Assembly: GCA_902797015.1 (NCBI GenBank)
Contig: CADBRG010000058.1
Location: 1 to 21,965 of the forward strand
DNA length: 21,965 nt
Direction: 5' to 3'
From: an uncultured Lachnospiraceae bacterium
GTDB taxonomy: Bacteria > Bacillota > Clostridia > Lachnospirales > Lachnospiraceae
The notes under the pieces are model-generated. The model was given only the letters and a program-made list of their open reading frames with translations. It did not search any database and was not told the DNA's origin. The position numbers and the translations under genes are program-made. Shown here piece after piece: positions 1-8,033 of the stretch (its first letter is position 1; each line of letters starts with the position of its first letter).

Positions 1-885
1 AACCTGTGCCTCCGGATCGCCGAAACGTGCATTGTATTCAAGCACCTTCGGACCGTCTTCTGTGAGCATCAGTCCAAAGAAGATCACGCCCTGGAACGGA
101 CGTCCCTCAGCCGCCATCGCGTCTACTGTCTTCTGGAAAATATGTGCTTCGCAGAATGAGCGGACCTCATCCGTGAAGAACGGGCTCGGAGAAAACGTTC
201 CCATTCCACCGGTATTCAGACCCTGATCGCCATCTTTTGCCCTCTTATGGTCCTGCGCCGATGCCATGATGCGGATCGTCTTTCCATCTACAAAAGAGAG
301 TACAGAGACTTCTCTTCCTGTCATAAATTCCTCTACGACCATATGGTTGCCGGCATCGCCGAACTTCTTATCCATCATGATCTCATGTACGCCGGCAATG
401 GCCTCTTCCTTTGTATTGCAGATCAGAACGCCCTTACCAAGCGCAAGGCCGTCTGCCTTTAATACGATCGGCATCTTTGCCGTCTCCAGATAATCGATCG
501 CCTTCTGCGGATCATCGAATGTTTCATATGCTGCGGTCGGGATACCATACTTTTTCATCAGGTCCTTTGAAAATGCTTTTGATCCCTCAAGGATCGCTGC
601 ATTCGCACGCGGTCCGAACACCTTCAGGCCTGCTGCTTCAAAGACATCCACGATTCCGCCGACAAGTGGATCATCCATGCCGACAATCGTCAGATCGATC
701 TCTTTCTCCTTAGCGAAAGCTGCAAGTGCTTCAAACTCCATCGCACCGATCGGTACACACTCTGCGACCGTTCCGATTCCGGCGTTTCCCGGTGCACAAT
801 AAATCTTTGAAACACGCGGGCTCTTCGCTACACTCGCTGCAATCGCGTGCTCACGTCCGCCGCTTCCGATAATCAATATTTTCAT
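1..885 (-). CDS. purD: Phosphoribosylamine--glycine ligase (GAR synthetase), C-terminus cut by window edge
   Basis: This enzyme joins phosphoribosylamine to glycine with ATP to give GAR, the second step of de novo purine synthesis, in the cytosol. The protein starts MKILIIGSGGREHA, the classic PurD N-terminal nucleotide-fold signature. It continues through the ATP-grasp region with PIVLKADGLALGKGV, VVEEFMTGREVSV and GLNTGGMGTFSP, and reaches FGDPEAQ at the edge. About 295 residues are visible of the roughly 420 usual for the family, so the last third lies outside the window. The ATG at 883-885 has an AAAGGAG ribosome binding site just upstream. It is the last visible gene of the purE-purM-purN-purD run, 12 bases after purN, so co-transcription is likely. 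No internal frame break is seen. Confidence 0.97.
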   Translation of the reverse strand, partial: MKILIIGSGGREHAIAASVAKSPRVSKIYCAPGNAGIGTVAECVPIGAMEFEALAAFAKEKEIDLTIVGMDDPLVGGIVDVFEAAGLKVFGPRANAAILEGSKAFSKDLMKKYGIPTAAYETFDDPQKAIDYLETAKMPIVLKADGLALGKGVLICNTKEEAIAGVHEIMMDKKFGDAGNHMVVEEFMTGREVSVLSFVDGKTIRIMASAQDHKRAKDGDQGLNTGGMGTFSPSPFFTDEVRSFCEAHIFQKTVDAMAAEGRPFQGVIFFGLMLTEDGPKVLEYNARFGDPEAQV

Positions 886-897
886 GCTTTTTCTCCT

Positions 898-1521
898 TTA
901 TCCGATCCGTACCTTCCCATCAACGACGCTGACTTTTCCATTCGCGATCAGATCGATCGCCTGCGGCAAAATGACCCATTCCGCCTGCTCCATGACTCTG
1001 CGCTGCAACGTCTGTGGTGTGTCATCCTGCTGTACATCTACTGCCTTTTGCAGAATGATCGGGCCTGTATCTGTCCCTTCATCCACAAAATGACAGGTTG
1101 CGCCTGTGACTTTCACACCGCGCGCCAATGCGCCCTCGTGTACTTTCAATCCATAATAACCCGTTCCGCAGAATGACGGGATCAAAGACGGATGGATATT
1201 GATGATCCGGTTTCGATACCGTCTGATCATCTCCTCCGGGATCACAACCAGATATCCCGCCAACACGATCATCTCCGCACCAGATGCTTCTACGGCGTTC
1301 AGCAGTGCTTCATGAAACGCTTCTCTGTCTGCGTAATCCTTCGGCGAAATACACATTGCCGGGATGCCGGCATTTTTTGCCCGCTCCAGCGCATATGCAC
1401 CTGCGTTATTGCTGATGACTGTAACGATCTCTGTATTTGTAATGGTTCCGTCTGCGATCTTATCGATGATTGCCTGAAGGTTTGTACCTCCGCCGGACAC
1501 CAACACCGCAATTTTTAACAT
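898..1521 (-). CDS. purN: Phosphoribosylglycinamide formyltransferase (GAR transformylase 1)
   Basis: PurN transfers a formyl group from 10-formyltetrahydrofolate to GAR, the third step of purine synthesis. The 207-residue length is normal for the bacterial monofunctional enzyme. The phosphate-binding loop SGGGTNLQAI is at residues 9-18. The folate and catalytic residues appear as NIHPS (Asn108 and His110) and FVDEGTDTGP, where Asp151 matches the catalytic Asp144 of the E. coli enzyme by motif alignment. The ATG at 1519-1521 follows TAGGAGAAACAGC, a strong site that overlaps the purM stop codon region (10-base gap). It sits directly between its pathway neighbours purM and purD. purH, often found between purN and purD in Clostridia, is missing at this spot. 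Confidence 0.97.
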   Translation of the reverse strand: MLKIAVLVSGGGTNLQAIIDKIADGTITNTEIVTVISNNAGAYALERAKNAGIPAMCISPKDYADREAFHEALLNAVEASGAEMIVLAGYLVVIPEEMIRRYRNRIINIHPSLIPSFCGTGYYGLKVHEGALARGVKVTGATCHFVDEGTDTGPIILQKAVDVQQDDTPQTLQRRVMEQAEWVILPQAIDLIANGKVSVVDGKVRIG

Positions 1522-1531
1522 GCTGTTTCTC

Positions 1532-2557
1532 CTAAACCAGGTCTACACCCTTTTCTCCGTCAACAACTTCACCGATCACATACGGTGTCTCGCCTGCTGC
1601 GCGGATGGCTTCCATCGCTGCATCGACATCAGCTGCATCCACTGCAACGACCATACCGATTCCCATGTTGTAGGTGTTGTACATCATTTTTTCTTCGATG
1701 TTGCCTTCTTTTGCAAGCATCTTAAAGATTGCCGGAACCGGATAGCTGTCCTTTTTGATCACTGCACGTTTTCCGTCGATCATCATACGCGGGATGTTCT
1801 CATAGAAACCACCGCCGGTCACATGGCTGCATGCTTTTACTGTAACCCCTGCTTCTTTGATCGCACGGAGCGCTTTTACATAGATCTTGGTCGGTGCAAG
1901 GAGCGCTTCTCCAAGCGTTGTGCCAAGCTCTTCATGATAAGTGTTCAGGGTCTCGCGATCCATGGAGAACACCTTGCGGACCAATGAGAATCCATTGGAA
2001 TGCACACCGGAAGAAGCCATACCGATCAAAACATCGCCGGCTTTTAAGTCCTTTCCGCTGATCAGATCTTTTTCATCTACGATTCCTACCGCAAATCCTG
2101 CAAGGTCATACTCATCTTCCGGATAAAATCCCGGCATTTCTGCAGTCTCACCACCGATCAGTGCTGCGCCTGCCTGCTTGCAGCCTTCTGCAACACCGGA
2201 TACGATCGCTGCGATCTTTTCCGGGAAATTTTTTCCACATGCGATATAGTCCAGGAAAAACAGCGGTTCGCCGCCTGCGCATGCCACATCATTGACACAC
2301 ATCGCGACACAGTCGATTCCCACGGTATCATGCTTATCCATGATAAACGCAAGCTTCAGTTTGGTACCTACACCGTCTGTTCCAGACAGCAGGGTCGGCT
2401 TTTCCATATTCTGAAAACCTGCCATGGAAAACGCTCCGGAGAATCCGCCGAGTCCCGAGAGCACCTCAGGACGCATCGTTGCCTGAACATGTTCCTTCAT
2501 CAATTCTACTGACCGGTATCCGGCCTCAATATCTACACCAGCATTTTTATAATCCAT
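1532..2557 (-). CDS. purM: Phosphoribosylformylglycinamidine cyclo-ligase (AIR synthetase)
   Basis: PurM closes the imidazole ring, converting FGAM to AIR with ATP in the fifth step of purine synthesis. At 341 residues it has the family length. The ATP-site loop GTDGVGTKLKLA lies around residues 59-70. It is followed by GIDCVAMCVNDVACAGGEPLFFLD, which I break here as the conserved CVND (cation) and GGEPLFFLDY segments. GVHSNGFSLVR and VTGGGFYENIPRM are further PurM signatures. The ATG at 2555-2557 has an ideal AGGAGG five bases upstream. It is preceded by purE (59-base gap) and followed by purN. The product AIR is the substrate of the PurK/PurE step, so neighbours are consecutive enzymes. Confidence 0.97.
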   Translation of the reverse strand: MDYKNAGVDIEAGYRSVELMKEHVQATMRPEVLSGLGGFSGAFSMAGFQNMEKPTLLSGTDGVGTKLKLAFIMDKHDTVGIDCVAMCVNDVACAGGEPLFFLDYIACGKNFPEKIAAIVSGVAEGCKQAGAALIGGETAEMPGFYPEDEYDLAGFAVGIVDEKDLISGKDLKAGDVLIGMASSGVHSNGFSLVRKVFSMDRETLNTYHEELGTTLGEALLAPTKIYVKALRAIKEAGVTVKACSHVTGGGFYENIPRMMIDGKRAVIKKDSYPVPAIFKMLAKEGNIEEKMMYNTYNMGIGMVVAVDAADVDAAMEAIRAAGETPYVIGEVVDGEKGVDLV

Positions 2558-2564
2558 TGTTTCC

Positions 2565-2589
2565 TCCTGTCTGCCATCCTGTGTCAGGA
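2565..2589 (-). promoter_or_regulatory. Possible alternative hairpins covering the purM ribosome binding site
   Basis: In the purE-purM gap the RNA carries one TCCTG segment (2585-2589 on the plus strand) and two CAGGA segments that it could pair with. One is immediately next to it (2577-2581, loop of three) and the other includes the purM Shine-Dalgarno (2565-2569). The two pairings exclude each other. The stems are only five base pairs, so this may be chance. Confidence 0.2.
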
Positions 2590-2616
2590 CGTTCCTATCC
2601 CCGGCACCCGTTCTCT

Positions 2617-3120
2617 TTACAGAAATGCCTGATACCCTTCTGCCTGAAGCTTATCGTCTTTCTTTGCTACACTGTCACCTTGCTCTGCGACATATGCTTT
2701 TACCTTCTCTAAAAGTGCCGGATCTGATGCCGCAAGAATCTTAGCTGCAAGAATACCCGCATTCGCACCGCCGTTGATCGCTACTGTTGCGACCGGAACG
2801 CCGCTTGGCATCTGTACGATCGAATAAAGAGAATCCACGCCGCCAAGATCGGATGTCTTCATCGGAATGCCAATAACCGGCATCGGGAACAGCGCTGCGC
2901 ACATACCCGGCAGATGCGCTGCCTTTCCGGCGCCCGCGATGATCACCTTGATCCCACGCTCTTCCGCTGTCTTTGCATATTCAAAAAAGATGTCCGGCTC
3001 ACGATGCGCGGAAATGATCCGCATCTCATATTCGATCCCGAATTTTTCAAGCATTTCCGCCGCTTTCGCCATAACCGGCATATCGGAGTCGCTTCCCATT
3101 ACAATACTGACCTGTTTCAT
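2617..3120 (-). CDS. purE: N5-carboxyaminoimidazole ribonucleotide mutase, class I PurE
   Basis: Class I PurE moves the carboxylate of N5-CAIR to carbon to make CAIR in purine synthesis. The protein (167 residues, family length) begins with VSIVMGSDSDMPVM at residues 4-17. It has the active-site SAHR at 37-40 and GAGKAAHLPGM at 63-73, a form typical of class I rather than the class II AIR carboxylases. Class I enzymes normally work with PurK, which is not visible here. The ATG at 3118-3120 has GAGG eight bases upstream. It appears to be the first gene of the pur run; a candidate promoter lies at 3156-3184. No purine riboswitch or PurR-box-like sequence is seen in the short leader. Confidence 0.96.
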   Translation of the reverse strand: MKQVSIVMGSDSDMPVMAKAAEMLEKFGIEYEMRIISAHREPDIFFEYAKTAEERGIKVIIAGAGKAAHLPGMCAALFPMPVIGIPMKTSDLGGVDSLYSIVQMPSGVPVATVAINGGANAGILAAKILAASDPALLEKVKAYVAEQGDSVAKKDDKLQAEGYQAFL

Positions 3121-3155
3121 GTCTCATACCTCGCTTTATAACTCTTGTAACCTTT

Positions 3156-3184
3156 ATTGTCTTATGTCATTCAGATGCTGTCAA
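3156..3184 (-). promoter_or_regulatory. Candidate sigma-A promoter for purE operon
   Basis: On the minus strand a perfect -35 TTGACA (3179-3184) is separated by 17 bases from GACAAT (3156-3161, four of six matches to TATAAT). The start would fall near 3149, leaving about 29 bases of leader before purE. The -35 lies inside the last codons of the aminopeptidase gene. No terminator separates that gene from purE, so readthrough could also supply purE. This is judged by eye only. Confidence 0.45.
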
Positions 3185-5278
3185 GGGAAGATTTAACTCC
3201 TCTGTTCCCGGGATCACAAACCTTCCGTCGCGAATCACATCCTGTCTGGTTCCGTCCTGGGCTGCTGCAGTGATCGAACCGAGCTCGTCAAACGGAATCG
3301 TAATGTCCGTATGGCAATTAAAATATGCCTCCTGCAAATTCTCTTTCCGCTTCAGAGAAACCGTATTATCTCTTGCGATGATCTCTTTTCCGTCGGGATT
3401 ATAAACCGCGGTATCCTCAGCATGCGAATAACACGTGTCGCCCACCGCAAAATGCGGGCCGGTCTTTTCCGCGATCAGGATCGGCAGCTTATGCGTGATT
3501 CCATATTCTCTGCCCATCCGGTATGCTGTCGTATTCGTACCGATCGCAAACTCACCCATCGGCAGTGTATCGTGATGCATCAGTACATTTTCTCTGATGT
3601 ATTTTTCGCCTTCCCTGGGATCTTCAAAGTTTCCACAGGAATAGGATGTTACAAATCCATCCGTAAACTGCATTTTCAGATCCACGAACTTAAGGCCGTT
3701 TAAGAACACTTCCGACACGTGCAATACGCCGTTTGTTCCTTCTAAGACCGGTGATGTAAACACTTCACCAACCGGAATATTGACATCTGCCACGCAGTTT
3801 TCAAATGCCGTCTGCTTTTCCGGGTCTGTCAACGGATGGACCTTCACGCAAAGATCTGTCTCATTTCCGTTTGTTCCTTTGATCTCAACGGTTTTTGCCG
3901 TATCCAGCACATCAATGATGCACTGCTGGATTCTCTGATACGTTTTATAATCAAGCGTATTGATCTTCACGGTTTCCGCAAAGATCTCTTCGAACCGCTT
4001 CCGATATGCTGTATTACTGATCTCGACACCGGGATCTGCCGCGATCTCAGGGATCGGATAGGCAATGATCGTAAAGCTGCGCTCCTCACCGGGAATAAAG
4101 CGGTTTGTGATCTCTCCCGCCCGTGACATCTGGTAGACGGAAAGCTTTTGCTGCGCCTCCGTAAAACGGATCGCAGTCTGCTTTGCCTCCGGAGAAAACG
4201 GAGCTTCGCCGAATACCTCAAGCACCGCCGGTCCGCCATGTTCACGTGCTTCCTTTTCCCGTTCCTGATATGCATTTTCCAGACAGGTCAGCCGGTTTTC
4301 CAGGAACGCCTTGTCAAAATAAAGCGCCCGGTCTTCCCTGTGATCATATTCATACTGACGGTTTACGCTCGTGGAATATGCGCCACGCTTTGCACCGATT
4401 CCTCCAAAGGAAGAAGACGGCTCTCTGGCGATCGTCGGCTCCAGACCGATCTTCTCAAAGTTTTTGATCGCTGCACGCAGCATCCGTTCAAAGCCGATGC
4501 AATAATGGATGCTGACGGTCTTTTTCTTTGACAGATCCTTTCCGGTCACTTCAAACCCGATGCGATAGCCTTCTGTATAAGTATCCGCCATCGCCTGGAT
4601 CTCATCCTCAGACATTTGATTTAAAAACGCTGCCGTCTGCAGTTCATTCTCACTGACCGGGAGGCCATAACGGTACAGATAGGTCAGATCATTCAGATCT
4701 GCATGCATGATAATGTCTGTAAAAAAGTTGTCCTTTGGACAAACCAGATTGTTCACCTGTGTATCGATAAACAGCTGCGTATAATCATGGAAATGCCAGT
4801 AGATGGTCTGCTGTGCTTCCTGCAGATCTGCCGGCTCCTCTAAAAAGCAGCTGTAGACTTCCGCAAACAGCTCCAGCAATATCGTCCATTCCAAAAGACG
4901 ACCTTCAAATACATAAGCGATACCGCTGCGAAGCTCTGCTGCCAGAAAGCAAAGGATCCTTGCAGCATCTCCCAGTTGTGCGGCAGCCATTTCCGGATTC
5001 TGCCAGCTCGTATCATAATGATCTCTAATGCCGGCATACATTGCTTCATGATCGGCGATGCATTCGTCCATCGACCGCTTAGACAGTGCGTCCTCCGTCA
5101 CTGAGCACTCGCCTGCATTTTTCACTGCTTTCTGAAAGATGGCCTCTGCAGCCATCAGAAACTTTGCCTGGTCCAAAAAATAATCCCGGTACCGTACAGG
5201 CACCGGATTGTCTGTCAGGATTTCCCGGATTCGTCCGGTAACCAGTTCATGACGTTCCTCTAATATAGTATGCTCCAT
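3167..5278 (-). CDS. M29-family metallo-aminopeptidase with long N-terminal extension
   Basis: The C-terminal part matches the M29 (aminopeptidase T/AmpS/PepS) family, which removes N-terminal residues from peptides using two metal ions. Likely metal ligands and catalytic residues by motif alignment are Glu505 (VGEVFTSP), Glu576 (GEFAIGTN), His609 (GPHFAVGD), Tyr617, and His656/Asp658 (CHTDI). The His-to-Tyr spacing is one residue longer than I recall for AmpS. Other M29-like stretches are VSIHYCIGFERML (255-267) and DHREDRALYFDKA (312-324). M29 enzymes are usually near 410 residues; this one has 703, with about 250 mostly helical-looking residues in front that I do not recognise. No signal peptide or membrane segment is seen, so it is probably cytosolic. 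The ATG has GAGG seven bases upstream, overlapping the end of the preceding membrane-protein gene. Confidence 0.85.
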   Translation of the reverse strand: MEHTILEERHELVTGRIREILTDNPVPVRYRDYFLDQAKFLMAAEAIFQKAVKNAGECSVTEDALSKRSMDECIADHEAMYAGIRDHYDTSWQNPEMAAAQLGDAARILCFLAAELRSGIAYVFEGRLLEWTILLELFAEVYSCFLEEPADLQEAQQTIYWHFHDYTQLFIDTQVNNLVCPKDNFFTDIIMHADLNDLTYLYRYGLPVSENELQTAAFLNQMSEDEIQAMADTYTEGYRIGFEVTGKDLSKKKTVSIHYCIGFERMLRAAIKNFEKIGLEPTIAREPSSSFGGIGAKRGAYSTSVNRQYEYDHREDRALYFDKAFLENRLTCLENAYQEREKEAREHGGPAVLEVFGEAPFSPEAKQTAIRFTEAQQKLSVYQMSRAGEITNRFIPGEERSFTIIAYPIPEIAADPGVEISNTAYRKRFEEIFAETVKINTLDYKTYQRIQQCIIDVLDTAKTVEIKGTNGNETDLCVKVHPLTDPEKQTAFENCVADVNIPVGEVFTSPVLEGTNGVLHVSEVFLNGLKFVDLKMQFTDGFVTSYSCGNFEDPREGEKYIRENVLMHHDTLPMGEFAIGTNTTAYRMGREYGITHKLPILIAEKTGPHFAVGDTCYSHAEDTAVYNPDGKEIIARDNTVSLKRKENLQEAYFNCHTDITIPFDELGSITAAAQDGTRQDVIRDGRFVIPGTEELNLPLTASE

Positions 5279-5287
5279 GTTTTTTCC

Positions 5288-5629
5288 TCAACGGGTGCCG
5301 GCGATAAGCAGGATCACATATACGATGATTGCGATCATCCCCGGCCAGACACCCATTCTGATATAGGGCAGATAAACCTGCCTTGCATTCTTTGTCATAT
5401 ATCCGAGCAGGACCGCACCGATCGCAAGCAACAGTCCGATCCAGCCTACAGCGCCAATACCGCCGGCTGCCTGTCCGCCCATTTTCCATGAAAACAGGAT
5501 GCCGGTGATCAGACAGATCCAGGCTGCAAGCGCAAACGAGGGAACCAACCGGTCATATACGGTCAGTTTCCTCGATCTGCGGCGTTCCCGTCGTTCTCTT
5601 TTTAAATGTTCTCTTCTGGGTGATGCCAT
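5288..5629 (-). CDS. Small three-helix membrane protein of unknown function
   Basis: I do not recognise a function. The 113-residue protein has a strongly basic cytoplasmic-type N-terminus (residues 5-21, mostly Arg and Lys). Three hydrophobic segments follow at about 29-48, 57-78 and 92-111. It may correspond to the uncharacterised family DUF6142 of Lachnospiraceae, but that is recollection and unverified. Its ATG follows the pyrE stop codon with no gap (TAA directly followed by ATG), and its ribosome site GGAG sits inside the last pyrE codons. It is therefore probably translated by coupling to pyrE. The next gene, the M29 peptidase, starts nine bases after its stop. No catalytic motif is visible. 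Confidence 0.8.
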   Translation of the reverse strand: MASPRREHLKRERRERRRSRKLTVYDRLVPSFALAAWICLITGILFSWKMGGQAAGGIGAVGWIGLLLAIGAVLLGYMTKNARQVYLPYIRMGVWPGMIAIIVYVILLIAGTR

Positions 5630-6304
5630 TTATACTCCGTATTCTTTGTAATAAGCATCGATCGCTTCTTTGAGCGTATCGTCGATCACGATCTTACCAT
5701 TGCATGGCTTGTTGTACAGACACTCTACAACTTCCTCCATCGTAACGATCGCGTTTGTCTCAAATCCGTACAGCTCACGGATTTCCTCAAGTGCCGTTGT
5801 CTGATCTCCCTTTCCGCGCTCCTGGCGGTTTAAGGATACCTCAAGACCGATGATCTCCACATTTCCCTGTGCGCGGATGATCGGAACGGTCTCTTCCATT
5901 GATTTGCCGGATGTCGTAACATCCTCGATGATCACGATCCGGTCGCCGTCTTTGATATTGCTTCCGAGCAAAATGCCGGCATCGCCATGATCCTTGATCT
6001 CTTTACGATTGGAGCAATAACGGATCTGCTTTCCGTAAAGTTCCGAGTAGGCGATCGTCGTTGCGACCGTCAGCGGGATTCCCTTATATGCCGGTCCGAA
6101 CAAAACATCAAAATCATCCCCGTAATGCTCATGGATCGCACGCGCATAGTACTGTCCGAGCTTTCTTAATTGCTCGCCGGTCACATAAGCGCCTGCATTC
6201 ATGAAAAACGGTGACTTGCGTCCGCTTTTTAAAGTAAATTCTCCGAATTTCAGGACATCTGACTCTACCATGAATTCGATAAATTCCTGCTTATACTGTT
6301 CCAT
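5630..6304 (-). CDS. pyrE: Orotate phosphoribosyltransferase
   Basis: PyrE joins orotate to PRPP to form OMP, the fifth step of UMP synthesis. With the ATG at 6302-6304 it has 224 residues. The PRPP-binding motif IIEDVTTSGKS is at residues 125-135, the flexible catalytic loop NRKEIKDHGD at 99-108, and FTLKSGRKSPFF at 23-34. An in-frame ATG five codons earlier (6317-6319) is rejected: AAAGGAG at 6310-6316 is ideally placed for the later ATG and overlaps the earlier one. It follows pyrD across a 49-base gap holding a hairpin and is directly abutted by the membrane-protein gene, so it is part of the pyr run. Confidence 0.97.
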   Translation of the reverse strand: MEQYKQEFIEFMVESDVLKFGEFTLKSGRKSPFFMNAGAYVTGEQLRKLGQYYARAIHEHYGDDFDVLFGPAYKGIPLTVATTIAYSELYGKQIRYCSNRKEIKDHGDAGILLGSNIKDGDRIVIIEDVTTSGKSMEETVPIIRAQGNVEIIGLEVSLNRQERGKGDQTTALEEIRELYGFETNAIVTMEEVVECLYNKPCNGKIVIDDTLKEAIDAYYKEYGV

Positions 6305-6309
6305 GCTTT

Positions 6310-6316
6310 CTCCTTT
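6310..6316 (-). promoter_or_regulatory. Ribosome binding site that fixes the pyrE start
   Basis: AAAGGAG on the minus strand lies five bases before the ATG at 6302-6304. The alternative upstream ATG at 6317-6319 directly abuts this site and has no comparable Shine-Dalgarno at useful distance, so the shorter 224-residue PyrE is preferred. Confidence 0.75.
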
Positions 6317-6323
6317 CATGAAG

Positions 6324-6339
6324 GCCGGATTGTTCCGGC
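6324..6339 (-). other. Intergenic hairpin between pyrD and pyrE
   Basis: A perfect six-base-pair stem (GCCGGA with TCCGGC) closes a four-base loop in the 49-base gap. On the transcribed strand no run of T follows, so it is not a convincing terminator. It may be an mRNA-stability or processing element that uncouples pyrE from pyrD, or chance. Confidence 0.4.
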
Positions 6340-6353
6340 AGATCAGGTGCTTC

Positions 6354-7259
6354 TCAGCGCACTGCGCCGATCAGTTCCCGAATATCCTCTACACCAAAGC
6401 GGTCCATATATTGTTCGATTCCTTCGATCACATCGATGGTTGCGGTCGGGTTCAGGAAATTCGCTGTTCCGACACTGACCATCGTTGCCCCTGCGAGGAT
6501 CATTTCGATCGCATCCTCCGCCGTCATGATACCGCCCATACCGATGATCGGAATATTGACTGCCTGCGCTGTCTGATAGACCATACGCACCGCGATCGGA
6601 TGGACTGCAGGACCTGACATTCCGCCGGTCTTGTTTGCAAGAACAAAGCTTCTGCGGTTAATGTCGATCTTCATGCCGGTCAGTGTATTGATCAGGGAAA
6701 GACCGTCCGCGCCGCCGCTCTCGGCTGCCCGCGCCATCTCTGTGATATCGGTAACGTTTGGACTGAGCTTCATGATCACCGGCTGTGCCGCCCTGTCTTT
6801 TAGCGTACGTGTGATCGCCTCAACGGCTTTCGGGTCCTGGCCGAACTGGATCCCGCCTTCTTTGACATTCGGGCAGGAAATATTGATCTCCAAAAGATCT
6901 ACCGGCGCGTCTGCAAGACGCTCAACCACCTCGACATATTCTTCTGTCGAATGTCCGCAGACATTCACGATGATCTTCGTGTCAAACTGCTTTAAAAACG
7001 GAACATCTCTGTCCAGGAACACATCAATACCGGGATTCTGCAGACCGATGGCATTGAGCATTCCACCGTAAACCTCAGCTACACGGGGTGTCGGATTCCC
7101 CGGCCACGGCACATTTGCCACGCCCTTCGTCGTTACCGCGCCAAGCCGGCTCAAATCAACAAATTCGGAATATTCTTCTCCGGATCCAAATGTTCCGGAT
7201 GCTGTTGTCACAGGATTTTTGAATGAAACACCCGCGATATTTACTTCTGTATTTCTCAC
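6354..7259 (-). CDS. pyrD: Dihydroorotate dehydrogenase, class 1B catalytic subunit
   Basis: The enzyme oxidises dihydroorotate to orotate in the cytosol using FMN. Class 1B forms pass electrons through PyrK to NAD+. The 301-residue protein shows the FMN-barrel features NPVTTASGTFGSG at the N-terminus, VTTKGV, GLQNPG and IGMGGI. Class 1 has a catalytic cysteine instead of serine, seen here as Cys129 in NISCPN. Assignment to class 1B rests on this and on the adjoining pyrK. The start is GTG at 7257-7259, overlapping the pyrK stop as GTGA, with GAGGAG eight bases upstream inside pyrK. This tight overlap fits equal production of the two subunits. Confidence 0.97.
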   Translation of the reverse strand: MRNTEVNIAGVSFKNPVTTASGTFGSGEEYSEFVDLSRLGAVTTKGVANVPWPGNPTPRVAEVYGGMLNAIGLQNPGIDVFLDRDVPFLKQFDTKIIVNVCGHSTEEYVEVVERLADAPVDLLEINISCPNVKEGGIQFGQDPKAVEAITRTLKDRAAQPVIMKLSPNVTDITEMARAAESGGADGLSLINTLTGMKIDINRRSFVLANKTGGMSGPAVHPIAVRMVYQTAQAVNIPIIGMGGIMTAEDAIEMILAGATMVSVGTANFLNPTATIDVIEGIEQYMDRFGVEDIRELIGAVR

Positions 7260-8029
7260 AACTGAATCTCCTCTGCACGGAATACCGGTCCGTCTTTGCA
7301 GACCCTTTTGTTCTTTACGTTTGAATGTGCGTCAGTATCTGTCGATTCACAGACACATCCAAGGCATGCTCCCACACCACAGGCCATGCGCTCTTCCATC
7401 GAAAGATAACATTCCATTCCATGGCGTGCGGCATATTCCTTTAAGCTTTTTAACATCGGCTTCGGACCGCAGGCATAGATCACATCCGCTTTCAGGTCAT
7501 TTGCACGGATCGCGTCAATCACGTTGCCCGGCGTTCCTCTGCTGCCGTCATCCGTAGATACATATACCGGTCCGTATTTGCCAAGCTCCTCTGCCAGGAA
7601 CAGATTCTTGTCCGCATATCCCAAAATGATCTGTGCATTGCCCTGGATCCGTTTTGCCAGTTCAAGCATCGGCGGGATTCCGATTCCTCCGCCGATCAGA
7701 AAGACATTCTCTCCTTCCGTCGGAAAACCGTTGCCCAGCGGGCCAAGGATCCGGACGGGATGACCCGCAGGCTTTCTTGCAAGAAGCTTAGTTCCTTCTC
7801 CTGCCACACGGTATACCAGCCGCAATGTGTCGGTCTTTGCATCTGCCTCACAGATACTGATCGGACGCGGCAAAAGCTTGCCGTTTGTATCCAGATATAC
7901 ATTTACAAACTGTCCGGGCACCGCCTTTTCGGCGATGGCATCCGCCTGCAGTAAAAGATCATGTACACCCGGTGCGATCTCTTCCTGGCTTATGACCCGG
8001 CAGGTTATCATTTCTTTGCTTTTCTCCAT
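7256..8029 (-). CDS. pyrK: Dihydroorotate dehydrogenase electron transfer subunit
   Basis: PyrK carries FAD and a 2Fe-2S cluster and links PyrD to NAD+. The 257-residue sequence contains the FAD-binding RPISIC at 55-60 and the nucleotide-binding GGGIGIPP at 113-120. The C-terminal cluster motif has Cys217, Cys222 and Cys225 in a C-x4-C-x2-C pattern, plus Cys244 downstream. The ATG at 8027-8029 is four bases after pyrF, with GAGG about eight bases upstream. An internal ATG six codons later is possible, but the longer form is kept because the first site has the better Shine-Dalgarno spacing. Confidence 0.97.
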   Translation of the reverse strand: MEKSKEMITCRVISQEEIAPGVHDLLLQADAIAEKAVPGQFVNVYLDTNGKLLPRPISICEADAKTDTLRLVYRVAGEGTKLLARKPAGHPVRILGPLGNGFPTEGENVFLIGGGIGIPPMLELAKRIQGNAQIILGYADKNLFLAEELGKYGPVYVSTDDGSRGTPGNVIDAIRANDLKADVIYACGPKPMLKSLKEYAARHGMECYLSMEERMACGVGACLGCVCESTDTDAHSNVKNKRVCKDGPVFRAEEIQL

Positions 8030-8033
8030 CTTA

